Source of the DNA: Verrucomicrobiota bacterium
Lineage (GTDB): Bacteria; Verrucomicrobiota; Kiritimatiellia; RFP12; UBA1067
NCBI GenBank assembly: GCA_023269675.1
Contig: JAHFSX010000014.1
Coordinates: 83,375 to 147,374 of the forward strand
Direction of reading: 5' to 3'
Length of the DNA: 64,000 nucleotides
A program made the translations under genes and the position numbers. A model generated the notes under the pieces. That model worked only from the letters and a program-made list of their open reading frames with translations. It did not search any database and was not told the origin of the DNA. This document shows positions 1 through 8,006 of the stretch, piece after piece. Numbering within the stretch: the stretch's first letter is position 1; every line of letters begins with the position of its first letter.

Positions 1-746
1 CCGTCTCGCGACGCCACCATGCCGCCCCCCGAGGTCGTGATGATCTTGTTCCCGTTAAACGAATACACCGCCGCCCAACCCGCGTCGCCCGCTTGCCGGG
101 ATGCGGCAAGCAGTTCATTCGTTCGTGAGTTCATTAGTTCATTAGTCGAAATCTTATCATCCCCAGCGCTTGAGACTCGCCTTTTCTCCCCAACTAATGA
201 ACTATCGCAATAATGCACTAATGAACTTCTCCCGCAGTACCTCGCCCCCAGCGCCTCGGCTGCATCCACAATCAGCGGCACCTCATATTTCGCGCACGCA
301 GCTTCAATCCGCTCGTAGGCGCAGCACTGCCCGTAAAGGTCAGCGGCCACCACCGCTTTGGGCAATCGACCCTGATTGGCCGCGTCGGATAAAGCCTCCT
401 CAAGTAAATCCGGATCCATCGTCCACGTGGCCGCGTCGCAGTCGATAAATACCGGCACCGCGCCGCGATGCACCGCCGGCGCGATGGAGGCCACGAAGGT
501 CAGTGAGGAACAGAACACCGTGTCGCCCGCCGCCACGTTCAGCTCATGGAACAGCAGATCGATCGCCGCCGTGCCGCTCGAAACTGCGCACGCGTTAGGC
601 AGACCGACGGCCTCGGCGAACTCGCGTTCGAACCGGTCCACCATCGGCCCGCACGGCGCGATGTAGTTCGACGCGAACGCCTCACCGATCAGAGGCAACT
701 CGCTGCCGCTCATCCACGGCGGCGACAAAAAAATCCGTTTGTTCAT
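1..746 (-). CDS. DegT/DnrJ/EryC1-family sugar aminotransferase (PglE-like), 3' end outside window
   Basis: PLP-dependent aminotransferase of the DegT/AHBA group, probably converting a UDP-4-keto-6-deoxy-HexNAc to the 4-amino sugar as PglE does. 248 residues are visible; the C-terminal third lies beyond the left edge. It starts MNKRIFLSPPWMSGSEL behind GGAGAG. The SSGTAAIDLL phosphate-binding stretch and the FNGNKIITTSGGG motif with the PLP lysine near residue 234 are clear. Between GARYCG and AAVYSFNGNK, where relatives have a short loop, about 40 residues (around 172-212) are encoded by an R1 inverted repeat, in frame and without a stop. Its neighbours (PglC-, PglD- and PglF-like genes) support a bacillosamine-type role; substrate is inferred. 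Confidence 0.88.
   Translation of the reverse strand, partial: MNKRIFLSPPWMSGSELPLIGEAFASNYIAPCGPMVDRFEREFAEAVGLPNACAVSSGTAAIDLLFHELNVAAGDTVFCSSLTFVASIAPAVHRGAVPVFIDCDAATWTMDPDLLEEALSDAANQGRLPKAVVAADLYGQCCAYERIEAACAKYEVPLIVDAAEALGARYCGRSSLVHYCDSSLVGEKRRVSSAGDDKISTNELMNSRTNELLAASRQAGDAGWAAVYSFNGNKIITTSGGGMVASRD
111..231. repeat. R1 inverted-repeat element inside the aminotransferase gene
   Basis: Left arm 111-148 carries the forward R1 core and right arm 190-231 the complementary core, separated by about 40 bases. On the coding strand it reads SSLVHYC ... TNELMNSRTNE. It lies in a surface-loop position between conserved motifs and keeps the frame open. Confidence 0.85.
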
Positions 747-801
747 CCTCTCTCCATCCCCGCTTTCCGGCCGCAAAGCATGCGCGCATGAACTGCCCGC
801 A

Positions 802-1407
802 CTACCCGTGATACGCACCGTCCACCCCATGACCTTCTTCACTTCCCATAAACTCCGGCATGCTCACATGGCCTTCGGCGCTGATGCCTTCGCGGCGTAA
901 CACCCGCCCGACCGTCAGCCCCAGGATCTTTATGTCCAGCCACAGGCTCCGGTGATCCACATACCAGACATCCAGCGCAAAACGCTCCTCCCAGCCGAGC
1001 GTGTTTCTTCCGTTGATCTGCGCCCACCCCGTGATTCCGGGTCTCACCTCATGCCGACGCGCCTGCTCCGGCGAATACCGCGGCAAATACGCCATCAGCA
1101 AGGGGCGCGGCCCTACCAGCGACATCGCGCCCCGCAAGACCAGCAGCAGCTCAGGCAATTCGTCCAGACTGCTCGCCCTCAGAAAGCGCCCGAACCGGGT
1201 CAGCCGTTCCGCATCCGTCCCGGGCCCCTCCCGCATGGTCCGGAACTTGATCAAAACGAAGGGCTCGCCGCCCAGACCCGCCCGCGCCTGCCGAAAAAAA
1301 ACGGGCCGCCCCATGATGGCGGCGACCCCTACCCCGAGCATGATCAGCAGCGGGCCCCATAAGGCCGCCGTCACCAGCACCACGGTGATGTCGAATACCC
1401 GTTTCAT
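802..1407 (-). CDS. Polyprenyl-phosphate sugar-1-phosphate transferase (PglC-like)
   Basis: Small monotopic phosphoglycosyltransferase that would start repeat-unit assembly by moving a sugar-1-phosphate from a UDP-sugar to undecaprenyl phosphate at the inner membrane. About 201 residues, the size of PglC. Order of motifs: KRVFD and one N-terminal hydrophobic re-entrant helix, LIKFRTM, SSLDELPEL with the catalytic Asp-Glu pair, GAMSLVGPRPL, PGITGWAQINGRN. An in-frame GTG at 1413 overlaps the stop of the upstream PglD-like gene; I prefer the ATG at 1407 because MKRVFD matches the family start. Tight coupling to the PglD- and PglE-like genes suggests a diacetamido- or acylamido-sugar substrate. 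Confidence 0.9.
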   Translation of the reverse strand: MKRVFDITVVLVTAALWGPLLIMLGVGVAAIMGRPVFFRQARAGLGGEPFVLIKFRTMREGPGTDAERLTRFGRFLRASSLDELPELLLVLRGAMSLVGPRPLLMAYLPRYSPEQARRHEVRPGITGWAQINGRNTLGWEERFALDVWYVDHRSLWLDIKILGLTVGRVLRREGISAEGHVSMPEFMGSEEGHGVDGAYHG

Positions 1408-1409
1408 CG

Positions 1410-2051
1410 TCACACCAGCCTTACCACCGTCTCTTTTTCCGGAATATCCCTAAACGCCACGGTGCCCGCGCCCAACACCGACCACGCGCCCATCTTGCGC
1501 GTCTGGACGATCACCGCGTTCGATCCCAACAGCGCCCCTTCGCCGATCTCGCACCACCCCGACACCCGCACGCCGGGACAAGCCTGCACGTAGGCCCCCA
1601 GGACCGCATCGTGGCCGACCGTCACCTGGAAATTCAAAAGCGCATAAGCGCCAATCCGCACGTCGGCCGACACCACACATCCCGCGCCCAAATAGGCCCC
1701 CTCGGCCACGCGGGCCCCGGGCGCAACAAGCGCCGAGGGGTCGATCACCGACGCAGGCACCCACCCCGCCTGCAGCGCACGCGCGACAACCGCCTTCCGC
1801 TTGAAATTGTCCCCGACCGCACAATGGAAACACGGGCACACGCTTTCCGCCGCCAGGCGCGCCGCCGTCACCTCGACCGGCCCCGTCAACGGCGCCCCGG
1901 CCCACTCGCCCCGCTGCCGCTCCGCCGCGTCATCACAAATCCCCACAACCTTGAATGTCGGCGTCCGCATATTCATACGCCCGACCGTCCAAGCCACTTC
2001 TTTCGCGAAACCGCCCGCGCCGATGATGATTAAAGGCCGTTCGTTCATCAT
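1410..2051 (-). CDS. PglD-like sugar N-acyltransferase (left-handed beta-helix)
   Basis: Member of the PglD/NeuD family: N-terminal Rossmann-like UDP-sugar binding part (IIIGAGGFAKEV) followed by a hexapeptide-repeat left-handed beta-helix. It would acylate the 4-amino group made by the PglE-like enzyme. A His for amine deprotonation is visible in VTVGHDAVLG. The start ATG at 2051 overlaps the stop of the KASIII gene and follows GGAGTGGGA. Direct coupling to a KASIII and an ACP raises the possibility that the donor is an acyl-ACP rather than acetyl-CoA; that is inference. Confidence 0.87.
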   Translation of the reverse strand: MMNERPLIIIGAGGFAKEVAWTVGRMNMRTPTFKVVGICDDAAERQRGEWAGAPLTGPVEVTAARLAAESVCPCFHCAVGDNFKRKAVVARALQAGWVPASVIDPSALVAPGARVAEGAYLGAGCVVSADVRIGAYALLNFQVTVGHDAVLGAYVQACPGVRVSGWCEIGEGALLGSNAVIVQTRKMGAWSVLGAGTVAFRDIPEKETVVRLV

Positions 2052-3019
2052 TCCCACTCCACCAGACAGGCTGCCCACGAGAGCCCGACGCCGAAACCCA
2101 CCAGAACCACGCGCATGCCCGGTTTAAGCCGGCCCTCACGCTCCGCCGCCATCAGGGCCAGCGGGATCGAAGCGGAGACCGTATTTCCCGTCGCACCCAT
2201 CGCATACACCATCTTCACGGCCGGGACCTTCATGATGCGAGCCAGCCCGTCCAGCATGTATTTGCTCGCCTGATGCAATACAAACAGATCCACGTCGCCG
2301 TAGCCGATACCCGCCTTAGCCAGAACCTCCGCCACGGCCGCCGGCACCGCCCGCAACGTAAACGAGTAAATGGCCGGGCCGTCCATCCGCAGGAACGCGT
2401 CGCCCTCCTCGCGGTGCCGCGCCCCGCCCCGCCGCACGATCAGATTCTCGGAGCCCGCCCCGTCCGTGCCGTAAACGAAAGGCCCGAGGCTGCCGCTGCC
2501 GCCCGACGCCGTCACCCACGTGGCCGCGGCGCCGTCGCCGAACAGCGTCCGCACGTTCTTGTCGCCCGCATCCATATACTTGCTGTAGGTCTCGGCCGTG
2601 ACCAGCAACACCCGCGACGCCTGCCCCGACTCGATCAGACCCTTCGCCAATCCCAACCCATAGACATACCCCGAGCAGCCCAGGTTGAAATCCAACGCCC
2701 CGACCGTCGTCGGCAGCCCCAGACGGTCCTGCACCAGACACGCCGTCGTCGGCAGCAGAAAGTCCGGCGATTGCGTGCAAACCAGCAGGTAATCCACCGT
2801 CTCGCGCCCCACGCCGGTCGCTTCAAAAAGCGCCTCCGCCGCCTTCACCGCCAAATCGGAGGCGTATTCCTCCGCACCGGCGATCCGGCGCTCGCGAATT
2901 CCCAGCTTCTCCTCGATCCGCTCCGCCGGCCACTCCGGAAACAGCGCCGCCAGCGTCGGATTGTCCAAAACCCCCGCCGGCAAGTAGGCCGCGATGCCCC
3001 CAAGCCGGGCCTTATTCAT
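2048..3019 (-). CDS. 3-oxoacyl-ACP synthase III-like enzyme (KASIII, copy 1)
   Basis: FabH-fold condensing enzyme, 323 residues. Cys115 (FNLGCSGYVYGL), His249 (VLHQASKY) and Asn279 (GATGNTVSASIP) form the expected Cys-His-Asn triad, so it should be active. It normally condenses an acyl-CoA with malonyl-ACP. The start overlaps the ACP stop by a few bases and the stop overlaps the PglD-like start, so the ACP, KASIII and acyltransferase genes are translationally coupled. This context points to making a short acyl group for a sugar amine rather than housekeeping fatty-acid initiation. Two more KASIII genes lie near 24-26 kb. Confidence 0.88.
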   Translation of the reverse strand: MNKARLGGIAAYLPAGVLDNPTLAALFPEWPAERIEEKLGIRERRIAGAEEYASDLAVKAAEALFEATGVGRETVDYLLVCTQSPDFLLPTTACLVQDRLGLPTTVGALDFNLGCSGYVYGLGLAKGLIESGQASRVLLVTAETYSKYMDAGDKNVRTLFGDGAAATWVTASGGSGSLGPFVYGTDGAGSENLIVRRGGARHREEGDAFLRMDGPAIYSFTLRAVPAAVAEVLAKAGIGYGDVDLFVLHQASKYMLDGLARIMKVPAVKMVYAMGATGNTVSASIPLALMAAEREGRLKPGMRVVLVGFGVGLSWAACLVEWE

Positions 3020-3242
3020 GCCCCACCCCCGCCAACCGCGCGATATCGGCGACCGTATGCCAGCGCGCAGCCTCGCCCAGCTTCACCGCCGCGCCGTTCT
3101 TCTGCTCCAGCATGAATACCAGGTCGAGAATCCGCATGGAGTCCCAGTTGGGCAAATCACGCAGCACGTCCCGCATGCCCACTCGCCCGTGAGGAAGCTG
3201 CAACGTTTCTTCCATCGCCTGTAAAAACGCCTCTTCGGTCAT
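3012..3242 (-). CDS. Acyl carrier protein (copy 1)
   Basis: 76-residue acyl carrier protein. Ser35 in LPNWDSMRILDL is the phosphopantetheine attachment site. The ATG at 3242 follows AGGAG at good spacing; a 10-residue extension is possible but lacks such a site. The 3' end overlaps the KASIII start by 8 bases. It is probably a dedicated carrier for the neighbouring KASIII and the PglD-like acyltransferase. The stretch upstream (3243-3473) has no gene and holds only a weak R7-like segment near 3410-3450. Confidence 0.88.
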   Translation of the reverse strand: MTEEAFLQAMEETLQLPHGRVGMRDVLRDLPNWDSMRILDLVFMLEQKNGAAVKLGEAARWHTVADIARLAGVGHE

Positions 3243-3473
3243 ATGCTCCTGCGCTTCCGACTGTGCGCACACGCGGCCACGTTCCGCAGATACGGCCCCG
3301 CATTCTCAGTCGTCCGTAAGATATCACATCCGTATGCCTCTAGCCAAGGTTCCAACTCAATTGCCCGGGGCTTCTGTCTCGCTCTTGAACGTCTCGTGCA
3401 CCTGACTCGCGGCTCCTCTCGTCTCTGTGTGCTCTGTGCCGCCGCGATCGCCCACATCCGTGCCGAGTGTCGC

Positions 3474-4163
3474 TCATGTCCTTCCGGCACCCTCCAGCCC
3501 CGGCACCTTCACCTCCGGCAGATCCTTAAATACCCGATGGAGCAAGCGGCTTTGAGGGAATACGATCACCCAGGCGGTCAGAAAAATGATCAGGCAGTCC
3601 GTCCAAAACGAAAGGTGCCGCTGATACCATAACTCCAGCTCGCCTTTGGCCGGCGCGATGTGCTGCGCATAAAACTGGGCCAGGGGCATCCCCGACTCGG
3701 ACAGGAGCCGCTCCTCGTCGCGGAACACGATCGAACCGATGCCCGTCAGTCCGGGGCGGACATTGTAGATCACCCGCTTCACGTGTTCGGGATAGGGGTC
3801 AAAGGTCTTGTCCACCAGCGGACGCGGTCCCACGATCGACATGTCACCGAGCAGGATATTGATCAACTGCGGCAGTTCATTGATCTTGGTCCTCCGCAAA
3901 AAGTGGCCGAGCGGCAACACGCGCGGATCACGCCGCGTCGTATGCAGCCCGCCGGCCAGATTCGGGCTGTTCTTGAGCATCGTGGCGAATTTCCAGATGC
4001 CGAACTTCTTGTTCCTCAAGCCGATGCGCTCCTGCAGGTAGAACACATGATGCTCCCCCGTCAGCAGCAGCCCGACGCAAACCGGAATCAGCAGCGGCGA
4101 CAGCAGCAGCAGCGCCAATCCGGATAAAACAATATCCATCCCTCGCTTCACAAATGAATACAT
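3474..4163 (-). CDS. Polyprenyl-phosphate sugar-1-phosphate transferase, second copy, Asn in place of catalytic Asp
   Basis: 229-residue sugar transferase of the WcaJ/PglC superfamily: N-terminal hydrophobic hairpin (residues 8-35), GIWKFATM, KINELPQL at 93-100, GDMSIVGPRPL and PGLTGIGSIVF, then a C-terminal hydrophobic segment (about 190-205). In studied phosphoglycosyltransferases the pair before LPQL is Asp-Glu with Asp as nucleophile; here it is Asn95-Glu96. I believe KINELPQL occurs in a natural subfamily, so it may use another chemistry or substrate rather than be dead. A second initiating transferase 2 kb from the first suggests either two lipid-linked intermediates or a non-initiating role. 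Confidence 0.85.
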   Translation of the reverse strand: MYSFVKRGMDIVLSGLALLLLSPLLIPVCVGLLLTGEHHVFYLQERIGLRNKKFGIWKFATMLKNSPNLAGGLHTTRRDPRVLPLGHFLRRTKINELPQLINILLGDMSIVGPRPLVDKTFDPYPEHVKRVIYNVRPGLTGIGSIVFRDEERLLSESGMPLAQFYAQHIAPAKGELELWYQRHLSFWTDCLIIFLTAWVIVFPQSRLLHRVFKDLPEVKVPGLEGAGRT

Positions 4164-4176
4164 CTGATTCCTCTAT

Positions 4177-4741
4177 TTGAACCGCGAATAATGCGAATTC
4201 AACTAATGTGACTTCTTAAGGTTGCGTTATTGCATTCATTCTTGTGCATATGATTCGTTCGTATTGGACACCTTTGGCATGTCCGAAATTGATCAAAAGT
4301 CCCAAGTTATAACCTGTGGCGGCCAGATAATTATGCACCTGTGTCCGGTGTTCATCCGTCAAAGCCGACACGGCCTTAATCTCCACAATGATTTTCCCGT
4401 AACAGACAAAGTCCGGAATGTACTTACGCTTGAGCGCATGTCCTCGATAATTCAACTGGAGCTCATTTTGCGGCGCAAAAGGTATCTTATTCAAGCCAAG
4501 CTCAATTTCTAAACACTCTTGGTACACGGGTTCAACAAATCCGTTTCCCATACGGTTATAGACTTCAAAGCAAGCCCCGAAAATGGCGTAGGCTTCGTCA
4601 GGGAAAATAAGGTTGTCCGTTTCCATCAAGCGGCCCTCCCAATAGCCCAAGTTACGGTTTGTCAGTTCGGTTCTCTCTCCCAATGTCAAAAGTAATTATC
4701 AATCATCCCCATTCGCCCAATTCGCATCATTCGCGGTAAAG
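4177..4741. mobile_element. R8 inverted repeats around a GxxExxY gene (putative small mobile element)
   Basis: Left copy at 4177-4200 reads ACCGCGAATAATGCGAATT; right copy at 4710-4741 is the reverse complement of ACCGCGAATGATGCGAATT. The only gene between them is the GxxExxY gene. No transposase and no obvious target-site duplication is seen. Confidence 0.6.
4216..4626 (-). CDS. GxxExxY-family protein (PD-(D/E)XK nuclease-like)
   Basis: 136-residue member of the GxxExxY family, which has a PD-(D/E)XK nuclease-like fold. The name motif is NGFVEPVY (Gly29, Glu32, Tyr35). The nuclease-like core is YIPDFV then IIVEIKAVSAL, giving Asp72, Glu82 and Lys84. Biochemical function is unknown for the family; some members are encoded in 23S rRNA intervening sequences. 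The start at 4626 follows GGAGGG; 21 more codons upstream are open but overlap repeat-like DNA. It is enclosed by inverted R8 repeats and has no link to sugar chemistry. Confidence 0.82.
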   Translation of the reverse strand: METDNLIFPDEAYAIFGACFEVYNRMGNGFVEPVYQECLEIELGLNKIPFAPQNELQLNYRGHALKRKYIPDFVCYGKIIVEIKAVSALTDEHRTQVHNYLAATGYNLGLLINFGHAKGVQYERIICTRMNAITQP

Positions 4742-4749
4742 TCTCCAAC

Positions 4750-6132
4750 TCACATCTTCTGATCCAGCCCTTTGCCGGTTTCAATGTGCGCGAAATTCGG
4801 CAGATAGTCCCTCAGCACCTCCACCACCTTCGCCTTTGTGACGTCCTTCGATTCGAACAAGGCGCGCAGCGCCTCAAAGATCGCGTCGATCTCAGCCAAG
4901 CCCCGCCGCTTCGCGTTCTTCACCACCCCGAGATTCACAAACTTCTCATTGTCCAACGCCTCCCCTGGCGTATAGAACTCCTCGAACGTCTTCTCTCCGC
5001 TCGTGTCCGACTCGAAGAAATAAACCGGCCAGGAAGACCGTTCATTGGTTCGTGAGTTCATGAGTGCATAAGTTGAAAGAGTGGGAATGCCGGAAGATAT
5101 TCCACTGCCGGTTGCCGGTTGCGTATTGCCGACGGTCTCCCCGCCCTCCGGCCTCCGTCCTCCGGCCTCAGTCTCATCAACTAATGCACTCCCGCAACGA
5201 TGAACTAATGCACTTCTCCTGCACTTCTCCCGCGCCTCGGCCTCGCTCGCGCACACGTCCGGCTCCAGCCCCAAGGCGTGCAGCAGGTCCACGGCCACCT
5301 GCTCGAAGGGAATCATGTCCCGATCCTCGTCCAGTTTCGGGAAAACGATGTCGCCGCTCTCGCCCATGACCGATGCCATCAGGCACAATTCGCCCGACTC
5401 CTGGGGAGAAACGAAAAAGCGCCTGATTCCCAGCGGGCACGCCCACGGCTGCCGCTTGAACAGCCGTTCCAGGAAACCCAGCGGCAGGCTGCCGTTAGAA
5501 AAAGCCACATTCGCGAACCGCGCCGTCTTGATCGGTATCCGATCGGCGTAGGCCATGATCAGCTCTTCCATCAGCTTCTTGCTCGCGCCCATGATGTTCA
5601 CGGGGTTGGCCGCTTTATCTGTGGACACGCAGAAGAAATGCTGCGGCGGGGCTTCCGTCAGCAGTTCCAGCAACCCTCGCGCGCGCAGCACGTTGTTCTC
5701 GAGCATGGCCTCGATGGAGAAGATGTCCTTCTCGCTGCGGACGTGCTTATGCGCCGCGAAATTGGCCACGATGTCGAACGGGCCGTGCGCCCTGAAGAGC
5801 TTGGCGAACACGCGGTCGCCGAAGTTCACCGGATAGGTGACGAACTCTTGCGGGATGCGGGCCTCACCCGCGCTGCGCAAGTCGCGCACCAGCTCCGTAA
5901 GTCCGTTCTCATTGATATCCACCACATACAGCGCGGCCACGTTAAAGCGCAAAATCGCCTTGATGTAATTCGAACCGATCGTGCCCGCGCCGCCGATCAC
6001 CAGCACGCGCTTGCCGTCGATCCGCGCATGCAGTTCCGCATCATACCGCTCAAAGTCCGCGGCCAGCAGACTCCGCTCCCGCTTGGTGACCTTCTCCCGG
6101 ATGAACCCGTCCAAATCAAAATCCAAAGTCAT
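4750..6132 (-). CDS. UDP-GlcNAc 4,6-dehydratase-like SDR (PglF/CapD soluble type) with in-frame repeat insert
   Basis: Extended SDR of the CapD/PglF group, 460 residues. NAD binding GGAGTIGSNY near residues 47-56; active-site block VSTDKAANPVNIMGASKK, where Met replaces the usual Tyr, as is normal for this inverting/retaining dehydratase group. It would make the UDP-4-keto-6-deoxy sugar used by the PglE-like aminotransferase. The ATG at 6132 follows AAGGGA; an upstream ATG at 6153 lies in repeat DNA. Residues about 305-364 are encoded by a composite R1 element holding R3 and R5 pieces; the family sequence resumes at SSWPVYFFESDTSGEKTFEEFY. Confidence 0.88.
   Translation of the reverse strand: MTLDFDLDGFIREKVTKRERSLLAADFERYDAELHARIDGKRVLVIGGAGTIGSNYIKAILRFNVAALYVVDINENGLTELVRDLRSAGEARIPQEFVTYPVNFGDRVFAKLFRAHGPFDIVANFAAHKHVRSEKDIFSIEAMLENNVLRARGLLELLTEAPPQHFFCVSTDKAANPVNIMGASKKLMEELIMAYADRIPIKTARFANVAFSNGSLPLGFLERLFKRQPWACPLGIRRFFVSPQESGELCLMASVMGESGDIVFPKLDEDRDMIPFEQVAVDLLHALGLEPDVCASEAEAREKCRRSALVHRCGSALVDETEAGGRRPEGGETVGNTQPATGSGISSGIPTLSTYALMNSRTNERSSWPVYFFESDTSGEKTFEEFYTPGEALDNEKFVNLGVVKNAKRRGLAEIDAIFEALRALFESKDVTKAKVVEVLRDYLPNFAHIETGKGLDQKM
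5039..5218. repeat. Composite R1 element enclosing R3 and R5 copies, inside the dehydratase gene
   Basis: R1 arms at 5039-5075 and 5178-5218 are inverted. Between them are an R3-like stretch (5105-5133) and an R5-like stretch (5143-5172). The whole insert stays in frame and encodes SALVHRCGSALVD ... ALMNSRTNERS. Confidence 0.82.
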
Positions 6133-6135
6133 AAT

Positions 6136-6705
6136 TCCCTTTCCAGTCAGCAATAAGCAATTGGCAATATGCTATCGAGTCTACTCAATCTTCACGCCAA
6201 ACTCGGCAGGATGTGCCATCATGAAGCCAAGCATTCTACCAATTTCCTGACATTCACTTCGTAACTGCTCTGAGGCCTCCTCAGACAAGTACCCACAGTC
6301 TTTAGAAAAACTTAGCCACACCATGGTTTCGCTACATTCACCGTCCGCATCAGACATCTTCGAGACATAGTGTTTAAGATAGAGTCGTTTTCTGTATGCT
6401 TCGGCTAGATTAGCACAGACTGATCGTGATGACCGTCTGATTTGATCAATAAGCGCATATTTTTCCTCTTTGGGAAACTCTTTCGTGATTTTGAAAATTT
6501 GCAACGCCAACTGATAAGCCGACTGATACACCTTGAGATGTTCAAAGCCTTCATCTTTCATCGCGTACCCCCGTTGCCTATTGCCCATTGCCCGTTGCCG
6601 ATTGCCCATTGCCCGTTGCCGATTGCCCGTTGCCGATTGCCCATTGCCTATTGCCGATTGCTTATTGCCGATTGCTTATTGCCCGTTGCCTACTTTCAAA
6701 AGCTC
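6136..6705. mobile_element. R3 inverted repeats around an S23-type gene (putative small mobile element)
   Basis: Left copy at 6141-6165 reads GCAATAAGCAATTGGCAAT; the right side, 6565-6705, is an array of about 17 units of ATTGCC-type repeats in the opposite orientation. The S23-type gene is the only gene between. This is the densest R3 array in the window. Confidence 0.65.
6181..6561 (-). CDS. Four-helix-bundle protein, S23/IVS type (copy A)
   Basis: 126-residue four-helix-bundle protein of the 23S rRNA intervening-sequence (S23) family. Motifs: [49 protein letters not shown], then [17 protein letters not shown]. Relatives assemble as pentamers; cellular function is unknown. The ATG at 6561 follows GGGGG; the 16 codons upstream that stay open are translated R3 repeat (MGNRQR units) and are not part of the gene. 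It has no role in glycan synthesis that I can see and probably belongs to its flanking repeats. Confidence 0.85.
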   Translation of the reverse strand: MKDEGFEHLKVYQSAYQLALQIFKITKEFPKEEKYALIDQIRRSSRSVCANLAEAYRKRLYLKHYVSKMSDADGECSETMVWLSFSKDCGYLSEEASEQLRSECQEIGRMLGFMMAHPAEFGVKIE

Positions 6706-7865
6706 TCCAATGTCTTTCTCATCCCCTCCCGCGCGCCCGCCGGCATCTGGGCCCAACCCAGCGCCCCCTTGATTTTCGCATTCGACACCACATACGACTC
6801 CGTCAACTTCTTTAGACGCTCACTGTTCAGCGGCAGGTGCAAAACATCGCCGAGTCGCGCCGCCGCCCGGATCAGACCGGCGGGGATCGCCCAGACCCGC
6901 GCGCGGCGGCCCATCGCCTCCGCCATCAACCGCACCAGTTCGTTCGTCGACAACGGTTCGTCGTCCGCCACCTGATACACGCCCGACTCCGCAGACCCCG
7001 CCAGCAGTCCCTCCACCACCGCGCACACATTCCCGACCGAGGCGAACGAGCGGCGGTTCTCGAACGCGCCCAGCGGCCATGGCACGCCCTTGCCGACCAT
7101 CCCGTACAGTAAGTTCAGGTTGCCTTTGTTTCCGGGCCCATGGATCATGCAGGGACGTAAGATATAATAGTTCAAACGGCCTGCGGCCTGGTTCAAAGGT
7201 TCCATCGCGCTTCGCGCTGGTTCCACGGTATCAGAGAACCTTGAACTTAACGCGCGACCCCGGCTTAACGCGCTTCTTACAACCTCTTCGGCGGCCAGCT
7301 TGCTCTGTCCGTAGGCTGTCTTAGGTTCGGGCGCCGTCTCTTCGGTCAGGACCCCCTCCACCCGGTCCGCAGCCGCCTTCACCGAGCTGAACAGGATGAA
7401 CGTGGGAAGTTTCTTAGTCCGCGAGCTCATTCGTTCATTCGTTGACCCACGACTGTCCTCGGTCCTCGGTCCTCCATCCTCAGGCTTAGCAACGAACGCA
7501 CTCTCGCAATGATGAACTAATGAACTTACAATCTTATGCGTCAGTCCGACATTCACATCGAAATAACTCTGCGGGTCACTCGCGTTTTTGGTGTCGTGAG
7601 CCTTGCCGGCCAAATGGATCACCGCATCGACCTCATTCCAGGGGATCTGCTCCAGTTGATCCCAATTGAATCTCCGCACATAAGCACTTCGTAGGGTCTT
7701 CTCGTCTTGGCTGGAAGTATTTTCGACTTTAGAAAGCCCGCATTTTAGAACTTTAGAACTTCCCCCGCACACATCCAAGGCCCACAGCTCATGCCCCTTC
7801 TCCGCTAAGAATGCCGACAAATTCGACCCGACAAAGCCGAACGCCCCTGTAATTAAAACTTTCAT
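6696..7865 (-). CDS. NAD-dependent sugar epimerase/dehydratase with three in-frame repeat inserts
   Basis: Extended SDR, 389 residues: [10 protein letters not shown] cofactor motif at the start, [11 protein letters not shown], then YGQSK with catalytic Tyr and Lys, and [15 protein letters not shown]. It resembles UDP-hexose 4-epimerases or 4-keto-reductases of O-antigen loci; substrate not resolvable. It carries three inserts from three repeat families: R2 near residues 32-48 ([14 protein letters not shown]), R1 enclosing R5 near 112-148 ([13 protein letters not shown] ... TNERMSSRT), and R6 near 203-232. All keep the frame and all fall between conserved motifs. The ATG at 7865 gives [10 protein letters not shown]; a farther upstream codon is less likely. 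Confidence 0.83.
   Translation of the reverse strand: MKVLITGAFGFVGSNLSAFLAEKGHELWALDVCGGSSKVLKCGLSKVENTSSQDEKTLRSAYVRRFNWDQLEQIPWNEVDAVIHLAGKAHDTKNASDPQSYFDVNVGLTHKIVSSLVHHCESAFVAKPEDGGPRTEDSRGSTNERMSSRTKKLPTFILFSSVKAAADRVEGVLTEETAPEPKTAYGQSKLAAEEVVRSALSRGRALSSRFSDTVEPARSAMEPLNQAAGRLNYYILRPCMIHGPGNKGNLNLLYGMVGKGVPWPLGAFENRRSFASVGNVCAVVEGLLAGSAESGVYQVADDEPLSTNELVRLMAEAMGRRARVWAIPAGLIRAAARLGDVLHLPLNSERLKKLTESYVVSNAKIKGALGWAQMPAGAREGMRKTLESF
7170..7256. repeat. R6 element inside the epimerase gene
   Basis: Two GGTTCAAAGGTTCCA-type repeats with the small hairpins GGCCTGCGGCC and CGCGCTTCGCG between them, followed by an inverted GAACCTTGAAC. It matches R6 copies around 53.5, 54.0 and 56.6 kb. 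Confidence 0.75.
7422..7528. repeat. R1 element enclosing R5, inside the epimerase gene
   Basis: R1 arms at 7422-7444 and 7489-7528, inverted, around an R5 stretch (TCCTCGGTCCTCGGTCCTCC) at about 7453-7480. In frame. Confidence 0.82.
7720..7770. repeat. R2 element inside the epimerase gene
   Basis: Three CTTTAGAA-type units with a central GCCCGCA; read on the coding strand as [14 protein letters not shown]. Same family as the repeats around the S23-type gene near 16.3 kb. Confidence 0.72.
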
Positions 7866-7883
7866 AATCGACCGATTCTTTCC

Positions 7884-8006
7884 CGCCAAGACGCTAAGCC
7901 GCCAAGCTTGACAATCACCCTTCCTCTACACCGCACCCATCATGTGATTCAGGTACACCTGTCGGACATATTCTTCATCTTTGCGACTTTGCGACGTTGC
8001 GGGAGA
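7884..8006. repeat. R10-like inverted pair at the 3' end of a glycosyltransferase
   Basis: CGCCAAGACGCTAAGCC at 7886-7902 faces CTTTGCGACTTTGCGACG at 7979-7996. The second arm lies inside the last codons of the GT2 gene and supplies the tail PQRRKVAK, so the element spans the gene end. Confidence 0.55.

Noticed and set aside
6565..6705. Possible CRISPR array
   Set aside because: Units are 7-9 bases in tandem without constant-length unique spacers, and no cas genes are present.
6442..6975. Plus-strand open frames made of repeated CPLPIAH-type residues
   Set aside because: They are translations of the R3 repeat array and run antisense to two real genes; no ribosome site or family.
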